NCBI GenBank assembly: GCA_036272935.1
Contig: DATAXP010000153.1
Span: 1-20,055 of the forward strand
Length of the DNA stretch: 20,055 bases
Direction: 5' to 3'
Origin: DATAXP01 sp036272935
Lineage (GTDB): Bacteria; Planctomycetota; Planctomycetia; Pirellulales; PNKZ01
A program made the position numbers and the translations under genes. The notes under the pieces were generated by a model. That model saw only the letters and a list, made by a program, of their open reading frames with translations, did not search any database and was not told the origin of the DNA. Below, piece by piece: positions 1 through 7,459 of this stretch; position 1 is the first letter of the stretch, and every line of letters starts with the position of its first letter.

Positions 1-132
1 CAGCCCCCCAGCCCCGCAGCCCGCAGCCCCCAGCCCGCAGCCCCCAGCCCCCCAGCCCCCCAGCCCGCAGCCCGCAGCCCCCAGCCCGCAGCCCCCAGCC
101 CGCAGCCCCCAGCCCGCAGCCCCCAGCCCCCG
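1..132. repeat. CAGCCC-type GC-rich minisatellite abutting tyrS
   Basis: The whole stretch is built from CAGCC(C)n and CAGCCCG units, starts before the window edge, and ends at the bases preceding the tyrS ATG. Its distal part, 68-123, is four perfect tandem copies of the 14-mer CAGCCCGCAGCCCC; the proximal part is the same unit with variable C-run length. The plus strand contains no T and the minus strand no A, so no stop codon is possible in any of the six frames. The minus strand is a series of short G-runs. No ribosome binding site or promoter can be recognised in it. It is probably intergenic and length-variable; any effect on tyrS expression is inference. Confidence 0.9.
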
Positions 133-1407
133 ATGAACATCTTTGACGAACTCGCCTGGCGCGGGCTGATCCATCAGACAACCGACGACGCCCGGCTACC
201 GGGATGGTTGGCCGAGCGGCCGCGCACGCTGTACGCGGGATTCGACCCGACGGCCGATAGTCTACACGTTGGCCACCTGGTGCCGCTGGTGATGCTGCGG
301 CGGTTTCAGCAGGCGGGGCATCGACCGATCGCGATCGTCGGCGGCGCGACCGGGATGATCGGCGACCCGACCGGGAAAAGCGAGGAACGTAACCTGCTGA
401 GCGTCGATGTGCTGCGATCGAACGTCGCGAGCATCGAGAGGCAGATGCGCCGCTTCCTCGATTTCGACACGGCCGGCGGGGCGATGCTCGTCAACAACTA
501 CGACTGGATCGCGCCATTCGGCTATCTCGATTTCCTGCGCGACGTGGGGAAGAACTTTCCGATCAACGTGATGCTGGCCAAGGACTCGGTGAAAGGGCGG
601 CTGGAACGATCTGACGCCGGACTCAGTTACACCGAGTTCAGCTACATGCTGCTGCAAGCCTACGACTTCGTGTACCTGAACAAGCAGTACGGCTGCGAGT
701 TGCAGGTCGGCGGCAGCGACCAATGGGGGAACATCACGGCGGGCATCGACCTGGCCCGGCGGATGCGCAGCGTGCAACTGTACGGCATCACGTGTCCGCT
801 GCTCACCAAGGCCGACGGCTCGAAGATGGGCAAGACCGAGAGTGGCGCGTTATGGCTGTCAGCCGAACGGACCAGCCCGTTTCACTTCTACCAGTATTGG
901 ATCAACGTCGACGACGCCGATTGCGGCAAGTGCCTGCGGTTTTTCACCGACCTGGACCGCGCGGAGCTTGAGGCGCTGGAGCAGACGATCGTCGCCAACC
1001 CCGGCGCTCGCGAAGCCCAGCGTCGCCTGGCCGAGGAGATCACCCGGCTGGTGCACGGCGACGAGGGGCTGTCCAAGGCCCAGCGCGCCAGCCAGGTACT
1101 GTTCGGGGCGGAGATTGACCGGCTGAGCGACCGCGAGCTGAACGATATTTTTGCCGACGTGCCGAGCCACGAGCTTGCGCGGGCCGTCCTCGAGCCGGGG
1201 CTGGGAATGATCGACGCGCTCGTGAAGTCGGGGCTGGTCAAAAGCAATAGCGAGGCACGCCGGACGATCGAGCAAGGGGGGGCGTATGTCAACAATCGCC
1301 GGGTGGCTACCGTCGACCGGCAACTGACCACCGCCGACCTGGCGAGCGAAACGGTCCTGGTCCTGCGGACCGGCAAGAAGAAATACGCCTTGCTGCGCTT
1401 CCGCTAG
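133..1407 (+). CDS. tyrS: Tyrosyl-tRNA synthetase (TyrRS)
   Basis: This enzyme charges tRNA-Tyr with tyrosine in an ATP-dependent, two-step cytoplasmic reaction. The 424-residue length is normal for bacterial TyrRS. The class I signature HVGH lies at residues 45-48, after the YAGFDPTADSL lead-in. The KMSKS loop appears as KMGKT at residues 231-235, preceded by ADGS. The QVGGSDQWGNI segment of the tyrosine/ATP pocket is present in the middle. An S4-like RNA-binding domain covers roughly residues 355-420 (SGLVKSNSEARRTIEQGGAYVNN). The start at 133 is the first ATG after the CAGCCC repeat and gives the usual N-terminus. There is no Shine-Dalgarno sequence because the repeat occupies that position. 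The following gene is 383 bases away, so tyrS appears to be monocistronic in this window. Confidence 0.97.
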   Translation: MNIFDELAWRGLIHQTTDDARLPGWLAERPRTLYAGFDPTADSLHVGHLVPLVMLRRFQQAGHRPIAIVGGATGMIGDPTGKSEERNLLSVDVLRSNVASIERQMRRFLDFDTAGGAMLVNNYDWIAPFGYLDFLRDVGKNFPINVMLAKDSVKGRLERSDAGLSYTEFSYMLLQAYDFVYLNKQYGCELQVGGSDQWGNITAGIDLARRMRSVQLYGITCPLLTKADGSKMGKTESGALWLSAERTSPFHFYQYWINVDDADCGKCLRFFTDLDRAELEALEQTIVANPGAREAQRRLAEEITRLVHGDEGLSKAQRASQVLFGAEIDRLSDRELNDIFADVPSHELARAVLEPGLGMIDALVKSGLVKSNSEARRTIEQGGAYVNNRRVATVDRQLTTADLASETVLVLRTGKKKYALLRFR

Positions 1408-1790
1408 CTGGACGGGGGGGTGAAAGAATCCCGACGCCAACGGCAACGATAGAAATAGTCGGCGTCGCGGTGGACAAAGTAGCAGGCACACTCCGTGTGC
1501 CGCCTGCCGCATCGCTCACGGCGAAGCAACGGCACACGGAGTGTGCCTGCTAAATTGAGCCACTGGACAAATACCGGTTCGGCGAGCTATTGTCGTAACA
1601 AATCTTGCCAGACTCCCCATCGGCCGAGGGGCTATGCGGAGTCTTGTTCGCGGCACCCGCGGGCCGAATTCGGTTTCCGGGTCGCCGTCAGCGTGTTGTG
1701 GCTCGACCGGACTATGCCGCCGTGTCGCGGCCTGACGCGTTTCGTGGTAGTGCGTAGAGCGGAGCAGTATCGCTGAGCGGAGCCAAATTC
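1408..1790. other. Gene-free spacer tyrS / ABC ATPase
   Basis: No credible coding region is seen in these 383 bases; the longest open frame (93 codons from 1495) runs through an inverted repeat and matches no family I recognise. The spacer holds three palindromic structures. CGACGCC (1432-1438) pairs with GGCGTCG (1461-1467) around a 22-base loop and could be a weak tyrS terminator, but no T tract follows. The REPIN-like pair at 1481-1551 is annotated separately. AGACTCC (1610-1616) pairs with GGAGTCT (1638-1644) around an inner CCCC/GGGG stem. Just before the ATPase gene, GAGCGGAGC occurs twice, at 1757-1765 and 1775-1783. The second copy contains GGAG eight bases before the ATG at 1791 and could be its ribosome binding site. 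Confidence 0.6.
1481..1551. repeat. REPIN-like inverted pair of short palindromes
   Basis: Two 22-base arms, 1481-1502 and 1530-1551, are perfect reverse complements separated by 27 bases. Each arm is itself a hairpin: GGCACAC-TCC-GTGTGCC at 1485-1501 and GGCACAC-GGA-GTGTGCC at 1531-1547, each with a 7-bp stem and 3-base loop. Two hairpins in head-to-head orientation is the architecture of REP doublets (REPINs/BIMEs). Only this one copy lies in the window, so dispersal in the genome is inference. Confidence 0.75.
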
Positions 1791-2543
1791 ATGACTTCAC
1801 CGAATACGCCGGCCATGATCGAGGCCGTCGGTCTGGCAAAATACTATGGCGACTTCACCGCCATCGAAAATGTCAGCTTCCAGATTCGCCAGGGAGAAGT
1901 GGTGGCGTTTCTCGGCCCGAACGGCGCCGGCAAAAGCACCACGATGAAGCTGCTCACCGGCTATCTCGCCCCCAGTGCCGGCGTGGCCCGCATTGCCGGG
2001 CACGACATGGCGAGCGATCGGCTCGCCGGTTCGAAGCGTCTCGGCTATCTGCCCGAGAACGGGCCGCTGTACCCCGACATGACGCCGCGCACCTTGCTGG
2101 AGTTCTTTGCCGATGCCCGCGGTATGCGCGGCAATTACCGCCACCAGCGCATCGCGGCAGTCGTCGAGCAGTGCGCCCTGGGCTCCGTGATCGGCAAGGC
2201 GATCAGCAAATTGTCAAAAGGGTTCCGGCAGCGTGTCGGTATGGCCCAGGCCCTGCTGCACGAGCCCGATGTGCTGATCCTCGACGAGCCGACCGCGGGG
2301 CTCGATCCCAACCAAATTCGCGAGGTGCGCGAAACGCTCCGCCGGCTAGGCGAGAATAAGACCATCCTGCTCTCGACGCACATCCTGCAAGAGGTCGAAG
2401 CGGTTGCCAGCCGCGTGCTGTTCATCAGCGAAGGGCGGCTAAAGTTCGACGGCACCCCGGCCGAGCTGACCAGCTCGGGTCATTCGCTCGACGAGCGCTT
2501 CCACGAACTGAGCGGAGAAGAGCAAGAAATGCAGAAGGCATAA
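1791..2543 (+). CDS. ABC transporter ATP-binding protein (GldA-like)
   Basis: This is the ATP-hydrolysing subunit of an ABC-2 type transporter, acting at the cytoplasmic face of the inner membrane. Its 250 residues carry the complete catalytic set: Walker A GPNGAGKST at 42-50, the ABC signature LSKGFRQR from residue 141, Walker B LILDEP with D165/E166, and the switch histidine H197 in LSTH. The sequence resembles the GldA/NosF/CcmA class rather than importer ATPases. It precedes the permease-auxiliary fusion by 119 bases on the same strand and is almost certainly its partner. The ATG at 1791 follows a GGAG at a spacing of eight. The last codons (MQKA-stop) lie inside the beginning of the inverted repeat that fills the gap, because ATGCAGAAG at 2529-2537 recurs at 2564-2572. 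Cargo cannot be predicted. The assignment to an ABC-2 ATPase is firm; the Gld label is by context. Confidence 0.93.
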   Translation: MTSPNTPAMIEAVGLAKYYGDFTAIENVSFQIRQGEVVAFLGPNGAGKSTTMKLLTGYLAPSAGVARIAGHDMASDRLAGSKRLGYLPENGPLYPDMTPRTLLEFFADARGMRGNYRHQRIAAVVEQCALGSVIGKAISKLSKGFRQRVGMAQALLHEPDVLILDEPTAGLDPNQIREVRETLRRLGENKTILLSTHILQEVEAVASRVLFISEGRLKFDGTPAELTSSGHSLDERFHELSGEEQEMQKA

Positions 2544-2611
2544 GGCAGAAGTCAGAATGATGAATGCAGAAGTACAGCAATTCTGCATTCTGACTTCTGC
2601 ATTCATCATTC
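2529..2611. repeat. Inverted repeat with two alternative pairings, ATPase/permease gap
   Basis: GAATGATGAATGCAGAAGT (2555-2573) is a perfect 19-base inverted match to 2593-2611. A second, mutually exclusive 15-base pairing joins GCAGAAGTCAGAATG (2545-2559) with 2586-2600. The repeated word ATGCAGAAG also occurs at 2529-2537, inside the last codons of the upstream gene, so the element overlaps the ATPase stop codon. The base composition (A- and GAA-rich) differs clearly from the GC-rich genes around it. This looks like an inserted, dispersed intergenic element; as RNA it could form a strong stem between the two cistrons. Confidence 0.8.
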
Positions 2612-2662
2612 GAACAATCGTCTGCATCGTTTGGCAACGGACTTAAACAACTCACTACGCCC

Positions 2663-5365
2663 ATGAACTCTCACGTCATCCTCGCTGTTTTTCGACGCAA
2701 CTTTTACAGCTACTTCAGCAGTCCGACCGGATACGTGTTCATCACCGTGTTCGTCGTGCTCTGTTCGCTGGCGGCCTTTTGGCCGAACGATTTCTTCATC
2801 GCCAACCTGGCGAACCTCGATCAGCTCAACAAGTATCTGCCGCTGATCCTGCTGGTGTTCATCCCGGCGATCACGATGAGCATCTGGGCCGAGGAGCGGC
2901 GGCAAGGAACCGACGAGCTGTTGCTCACCATTCCCGCGGGCGATTTCGACGTGGTGGTGGGCAAATATCTGGCGGCGGTGGCGATCTACAGCGTGTCGCT
3001 GATGTTCTCGCTGGTCTGCAACATGATCACGCTAGCCTGGCTGGGGCATCCCGACCTGGGGTTGTTCGTTGCCACGTACATCGGCCACTGGGTCGTCGGC
3101 CTGGCGATGGTGGCGATCGGCATGGTGGCGTCGTTCCTGACCAGCAACCTGACGGTCGGCTTCGTGCTCGGCGTGATATTCAACATTCCGCTGGTTGCGC
3201 TGTCGTGGGCCGACGTGATCGTGTCCGGCACCGTAGCCCCTTACATCGCTCATTGGGGCGTGGCCGATCAGTTCCGCGATTTCAGCCGCGGCGTGATCAG
3301 CCTGGGCAGCCTGGCGTACTTCGCTTCAATCATCGTCGCCATGCTGTACCTGAGCATGGTGCTCATCAGCCGGCGACATTGGGCTGGCGGCAGCAATCGC
3401 TCGAATTTGGGGCTGCACTATTTCATCCGCACCGCCGCGCTGGTGGTCGGCGCGGTCGGGCTGGTGATGCTCTGCGATCGCTCGGGCGTGCGGGCCGACA
3501 TCAGCTCCGAACATCTCAGCAGCCTTTCGCCGCAAACGCGCAAGCTGATCAGAGAGTTGAGCCCGCAGCAACAGGTGCTGATCGATGCCTACATCAGCCC
3601 CGAGGTGCCGGAATCTTACGTGCAAACGCGGCTCAACCTGCTCAGCACCCTGCGCGAGTTCGAAGCCTTGGGGCACGGCAAGGTGCAGGTCCGCATCCAC
3701 AATACCGAACCGAACAGCGAAGAGGCCGACCGCGCCGAGAAGCTGTATGGCATCACGTCGCGCCGCGTCGAATCGCGCTCCAGCGGCGCGTACAAGATCG
3801 ATGAAATGTACCTCGGCGTGGCGTTCACCTCGGGATTGAACAAGGTGGTGGTACCGTTCTTCGACACCGGTATTCCGGTCGAGTACGAAGTCGCGCGCTC
3901 GATGGCGACCGTCAGCGAGGCGAAGCGCAAGAAGCTCGGCGTGCTCAAGACCGACGCCCAATTGTTCGGCGGCTTCGATCCCGGCAGCATGAGCCAGACG
4001 CGCAACCAGTTGCTGATTGATGAACTGGAGAAGCAGTACGAAGTGAAGCAGGTCGGCGCCGAACAGCCGATCACCGAAAAGTTCGACGTGCTGCTGGCCG
4101 TGCAGCCCTCGTCGCTAGCGCCGGAGCAGATGGAGCATTTCATCGCGGCAGTGCGCGGCGGCACGCCGACGGCAATCTTTGAAGATCCGTTCCCTTACCT
4201 GGCTCCTAACGTCACCGCCACCAGCGCTCCGAAACAGGCCCAGCAGAACCCGATGATGGGGATGTTCGGCGGACAGCAGCCGCCAATGCCTAAAGGTGAC
4301 ATCGGCAAACTGTGGAAGCTGCTGGGCGTGAACATGGCGGCCGACCGGGTCATCTGGCAGGCGTACAACCCGCATCCGCGCTTCCAGTTGCCCAAGGAGT
4401 TCGTGTTCATCGACGCCGGCGCGAGCAACGAGCCGGTGTTCAACGAGCAAGACCCGATCAGCTCGGGGCTCCAGGAACTGCTGTTCGTGTTCCCCGGCGC
4501 GGTGGCGGGGCTCAACGCCAGCCCGCTGTCGTTCAAGCCGTTGGTGATGACCGGCGACGACACCGGCTACGTGCTCTACGGCGACGCCCTTTCGCGGAAC
4601 TTTATGGGCCAGCCCGGCGGATTGAATCCCAACCGCCGCTCGATTCCCACGGGCGAACATTATGTGTTGGCAGCTCACGTTTCCGGCGAACTGCCGTCGG
4701 AAGGCGAGGCGGCCGCGGGTGAAACGAAGCCGGCCTCGTCGAAGGTCAACACGGTGATCGTCTCGGACATCGACGTGCTGTACTCCGAGTTCTTCAACCT
4801 GCGGGCTCAGTCGGGCGATCCGAACCGCAGCGAGCTGAACTGGAACCTGGACAACGTGACGTTCGTGCTCAACATTCTCGACGAGCTGGCCGGCGACGAC
4901 CGGTTCGTCGACATTCGCAAGCGGCGTCCCGCGCACCGCACCTTGGTGCGCGTCGATCAGGTGACCGAGAAGTCCCGCGAGCAAGCCGAGCAAGACAACG
5001 AGCGCTACTTGAACGAGCGCGACCAGGAAGTCAACAAGGTCAAGCAGCAATTTCAGGAGATCATCGACAAGCTGAACAAGCGCAAGGACCTGGGAGCGAA
5101 GGAAGCAATCATGGAATTGCAGCTTCAGCAAGAGGTGAATCAGCGACGGCTCGACGCCCGCACCGCGCAATTGACCAAGGAATACGAACGCAAAAAGGCC
5201 GAAACCGACCGGCGACTCGAACTGGAGAAGCAGCGCGTCCAGCGCTATTACAAACGGCTGGCGGTATTGTTGCCGCCGATCTTGCCCTTGGCGATCGGCA
5301 TTGCCGTGTTCTTCAACCGCCTGGCGGGCGAACGCGAAGGGGTGGCCCGGTCGCGCCTGCGATAG
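2663..5365 (+). CDS. GldF-GldG-type fusion: ABC-2 permease plus auxiliary domain
   Basis: This 900-residue protein joins two functions that are separate genes in gliding Bacteroidetes. Residues 1-240 are an ABC-2 permease with about six membrane segments (near 23-40, 58-74, 103-125, 139-159, 164-182, 212-236) and the WAEERRQGTDELLLTIP segment typical of GldF-like permeases. A seventh helix at about 256-272 leads into a large GldG-like extracytoplasmic region (SSLSPQTRKLIREL, then the QLLIDELEKQYEV segment). A Met/Gln/Gly-rich loop lies near residues 528-550. A Lys/Glu/Gln-rich coiled coil occupies about 765-860, and a last membrane helix about 866-884. It follows its ATPase and precedes a DUF4340 protein, a common partner of such fusions. 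The ATG at 2663 gives a normal permease N-terminus; no ribosome binding site is visible. The transported molecule is unknown. Confidence 0.87.
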   Translation: MNSHVILAVFRRNFYSYFSSPTGYVFITVFVVLCSLAAFWPNDFFIANLANLDQLNKYLPLILLVFIPAITMSIWAEERRQGTDELLLTIPAGDFDVVVGKYLAAVAIYSVSLMFSLVCNMITLAWLGHPDLGLFVATYIGHWVVGLAMVAIGMVASFLTSNLTVGFVLGVIFNIPLVALSWADVIVSGTVAPYIAHWGVADQFRDFSRGVISLGSLAYFASIIVAMLYLSMVLISRRHWAGGSNRSNLGLHYFIRTAALVVGAVGLVMLCDRSGVRADISSEHLSSLSPQTRKLIRELSPQQQVLIDAYISPEVPESYVQTRLNLLSTLREFEALGHGKVQVRIHNTEPNSEEADRAEKLYGITSRRVESRSSGAYKIDEMYLGVAFTSGLNKVVVPFFDTGIPVEYEVARSMATVSEAKRKKLGVLKTDAQLFGGFDPGSMSQTRNQLLIDELEKQYEVKQVGAEQPITEKFDVLLAVQPSSLAPEQMEHFIAAVRGGTPTAIFEDPFPYLAPNVTATSAPKQAQQNPMMGMFGGQQPPMPKGDIGKLWKLLGVNMAADRVIWQAYNPHPRFQLPKEFVFIDAGASNEPVFNEQDPISSGLQELLFVFPGAVAGLNASPLSFKPLVMTGDDTGYVLYGDALSRNFMGQPGGLNPNRRSIPTGEHYVLAAHVSGELPSEGEAAAGETKPASSKVNTVIVSDIDVLYSEFFNLRAQSGDPNRSELNWNLDNVTFVLNILDELAGDDRFVDIRKRRPAHRTLVRVDQVTEKSREQAEQDNERYLNERDQEVNKVKQQFQEIIDKLNKRKDLGAKEAIMELQLQQEVNQRRLDARTAQLTKEYERKKAETDRRLELEKQRVQRYYKRLAVLLPPILPLAIGIAVFFNRLAGEREGVARSRLR

Positions 5366-5380
5366 TTTTTTTCAGAATGA

Positions 5381-5471
5381 CCACAGAGACACGGAGGCAC
5401 AGAGAAACGCACGGAGGTTTTGATTTATTGGTTCTCTCCGTGCCGTCCTCCGTGTCTCTGTGCCTCTGTGG
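5381..5471. repeat. ACAGAG/ACGGAG octamer inverted repeat (copy A)
   Basis: Two 36-base arms, 5381-5416 and 5436-5471, enclose a 19-base AT-rich loop. Read in the same sense, each arm is three octamers plus a 12-base tail ending GCACGGAG. The left arm orders the octamers CCACAGAG, ACACGGAG, GCACAGAG; the right arm (reverse complement) orders them CCACAGAG, GCACAGAG, ACACGGAG. The inner two modules are therefore swapped. A related element lies at 7353-7459 on the other side of the DUF4340 gene. A T7 run follows the GldFG stop codon just before it (5366-5372), but there is no GC-rich stem directly before that run. Confidence 0.85.
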
Positions 5472-5500
5472 TTAATCCGACAAGACGAAAGATTTCGACC

Positions 5501-7318
5501 ATGAACGAAAACACAAAAACCCTGGCTTTCATTGGTGCAGCCGGTGCGGTCTTGATGTTCGCCCTGGCGACGCGTCCCTCGGCGAGCCTCACCAACAGTT
5601 CGACCAGCGACGTCGGCACGCTGTTCTTCCCCGATTTCCACGATCCGCTGGCGGCCAAGAGCCTCGACATCCTCGAGTACGACGAGGAGCTGGCGGCACT
5701 CAAGCCGTTCAAGGTCGCTAAGGTGAATGGCATCTGGTCGATCCCGTCGCACGAAAACTATCCAGCCGACGCCGATCACCAACTGGCCGAAGCGGCTGCG
5801 AGCCTGATGGACCTCAAGCGGCTGAGCTACGTCAGCGACAACAAGGCCGATCAGGAGGTGTACGGCGTCGTTGATCCGGGGGCGAAAGACCTCACGGCCG
5901 GGGCGACCGGCGTCGGCAAGCGCGTAACGCTCGAAGACGGCCAAGGAAAGGTGCTCGCGCAGTTCATCATCGGCAAGGCCGACGCGCAGCAGCCCGGCGT
6001 GCGCTTCGTGCGCATCCCGGGGCAAGACCGCATCTATCGCACGATGGTGAACGTCGACAAACTGTCGACCAACTTCAGCGACTGGATCGAAAAAGACCTG
6101 CTGAAGATGAACGTCTTCGATTTCAAAGAGCTGGTCATCAACGACCACTCGGTCGACGCCGTGCAGCAGGCGCTCATCCAGCGCAGCCGGATGACGCTCG
6201 GCTATGAGAACAAGGATTCGAAGTGGAACGTGATCAGCATCGAGGATTGGGCCAAGAAAGGCTGGGTACCCGATCCGCTCAAGCCCGACGAAGAGCTGAA
6301 CACGCAGAAGCTCAACGACCTAAAAAACGCGCTTAAGGACTTGAAGATCATCGACGTGGCCCACAAGCCAGCCGGTCTGAGCGCCGACCTGCGCAGCGAC
6401 AAGAACCTGAGCGAAGACCGCAAAGCGATGGCCTCGCTGGCGGCGCACGGGTTCTACTTTGCGAAGCTGGGCAGCGAGGTGGAATTGTTCAGCAACGAAG
6501 GGGAAGTGATTGCCGAAATGACCGACGGCGTCGAGTACCTGATCCGCTTCGGCGACATCGCCGGCCGCGGCAAGGACGAAGAAAAGAAAGACGAAGCGAA
6601 AAAGCCGGACGAGAAGTCCGAAGACAAGGACGAGGGAGGAAGCGGCGCGAGCCGGTACGTGTTTGTCACCACGCGGTTCAACAAGGACTTGATCGCCAAG
6701 CCCGAACTGCAACCCTTGCCCGAGGCCGGCCCCGCGAAGCCCGCTGAGGATGCGAAGCCCGCTGAGGATGCGAAGCCGGAAGAGGATGCGAAGCCGGAAG
6801 AGAGCAAGAAGCCGGAAGGCGAGCAGCCGGAAGCGAAGCCCCCAGTGAAAGAAGAAGTGAAGCAGGAGGGTGGATCGCCGGGCGGCGGCGCGGACGATGA
6901 AGCGGCGAGGAGCGAGACCGCCAAGCCCGCCGAACCGGCAGCACCGGAAGCGAAGCAGGACAATGCCGCGAAGCCTGCGGATGCAAAGTCCGACGAGAAG
7001 AAGGCCGAGCCGGCAAAGCCGGAAGAGAAGAAAGCAGAAAAGAAGTCCGAGGCCGAGTTGGAGCGCGAGCGAATCGAGAAGGAGAACAAGCGCAAGCAGG
7101 ACGAGTACGACGACAAAGTGAAGGCCGGCGAAAAGCGCGTGAAGGAACTCAACGAGCGGTTCGCCGATTGGTACTACATCATCTCCGATGCCACGTACCG
7201 CAAAATCCACCTCTCGCGCGAAGACGTGGTGAAGAAGAAAGAAAAGCCGGCCGACGAGAAGGCGGGCGAGAACAAGGAAGGCGAAGCGAAACTCCCCGCC
7301 GAGCCGGCCGCGAAGTAG
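5501..7318 (+). CDS. DUF4340 domain-containing protein with low-complexity insertion
   Basis: The 605-residue protein has one N-terminal membrane segment (about residues 8-24), so it is an anchored extracytoplasmic protein. The body resembles DUF4340 proteins, which commonly sit beside GldF/GldG-type ABC genes and probably belong to that complex. Folded sequence extends to about residue 355 and resumes around residue 545 (LNERFADWYYIISDATYRKIH). Between these lies a Lys/Glu/Pro/Ala-rich stretch, including four tandem AKPAED/AKPEED-type hexapeptides at residues 412-435. It is interrupted by one ordinary segment, SRYVFVTTRFNKDLI. The frame is open 27 codons further up to 5420, but that part is the inverted repeat read through. 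The ATG at 5501 gives the expected N-terminal helix and is preferred. No strong ribosome binding site is visible. The molecular role is unknown; the family call rests on context and overall pattern. Confidence 0.82.
   Translation: MNENTKTLAFIGAAGAVLMFALATRPSASLTNSSTSDVGTLFFPDFHDPLAAKSLDILEYDEELAALKPFKVAKVNGIWSIPSHENYPADADHQLAEAAASLMDLKRLSYVSDNKADQEVYGVVDPGAKDLTAGATGVGKRVTLEDGQGKVLAQFIIGKADAQQPGVRFVRIPGQDRIYRTMVNVDKLSTNFSDWIEKDLLKMNVFDFKELVINDHSVDAVQQALIQRSRMTLGYENKDSKWNVISIEDWAKKGWVPDPLKPDEELNTQKLNDLKNALKDLKIIDVAHKPAGLSADLRSDKNLSEDRKAMASLAAHGFYFAKLGSEVELFSNEGEVIAEMTDGVEYLIRFGDIAGRGKDEEKKDEAKKPDEKSEDKDEGGSGASRYVFVTTRFNKDLIAKPELQPLPEAGPAKPAEDAKPAEDAKPEEDAKPEESKKPEGEQPEAKPPVKEEVKQEGGSPGGGADDEAARSETAKPAEPAAPEAKQDNAAKPADAKSDEKKAEPAKPEEKKAEKKSEAELERERIEKENKRKQDEYDDKVKAGEKRVKELNERFADWYYIISDATYRKIHLSREDVVKKKEKPADEKAGENKEGEAKLPAEPAAK
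6734..6805 (+). repeat. 18-bp tandem coding repeats in the DUF4340 gene
   Basis: Four in-frame 18-base units encode AKPAED, AKPAED, AKPEED and AKPEES. Units 1 and 2 (6734-6751, 6752-6769) are identical. Units 3 and 4 (6770-6787, 6788-6805) carry CCGGAA in place of CCCGCT, and unit 4 ends AGC. The near-identity at DNA level indicates recent duplication by slippage inside the low-complexity linker. Confidence 0.85.
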
Positions 7319-7352
7319 GCCGCGCGAAACCCATCAATTCAGCAGCAGAATA

Positions 7353-7459
7353 AACACAGAGGCACCAAGACACTGAGGACGCGCGGAGCAGCGGAAACGA
7401 AAGCCTTCGGCGCGTTGCCGCTCCGTGTTTTCTCCGTGCCTCTGTGTCTCTGTGGTTAA
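7353..7459. repeat. ACAGAG-type inverted repeat (copy B), overlaps sulfatase stop
   Basis: The left part begins ACACAGAGGCACC at about 7354. The right part, 7432-7459, is CTCCGTGCC followed by CTCTGTG-type words and GGTTAA, matching the right end of copy A (5449-5475) except for module order. An inner stem is formed by CGGAG near 7384 and CTCCG near 7421. The terminal TTA of GGTTAA (7456-7458) is the reverse complement of the TAA stop of the minus-strand sulfatase, so the element forms the end of that gene. The two copies bracket the DUF4340 gene. Confidence 0.75.

Noticed and set aside
1..132. CRISPR array
   Set aside because: Repeat units are contiguous with no unique spacers and are only 7-14 bases long.
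1600..1660. tRNA or small RNA gene near the AGACTCC/GGAGTCT stem
   Set aside because: No cloverleaf, T-loop sequence or terminator could be found around it.
1495..1776. 93-codon ORF upstream of the ABC ATPase
   Set aside because: It begins inside the REPIN-like repeat, has atypical composition and no ribosome binding site.
5366..5372. Rho-independent terminator after the GldFG fusion (T7 run)
   Set aside because: No GC-rich stem lies directly before the T run; the large inverted repeat comes after it.
6320..7210. Leu/Phe-rich minus-strand frame suggesting a membrane protein
   Set aside because: The apparent hydrophobic runs are the complement of the GAG/AAG codons of the DUF4340 low-complexity insert.
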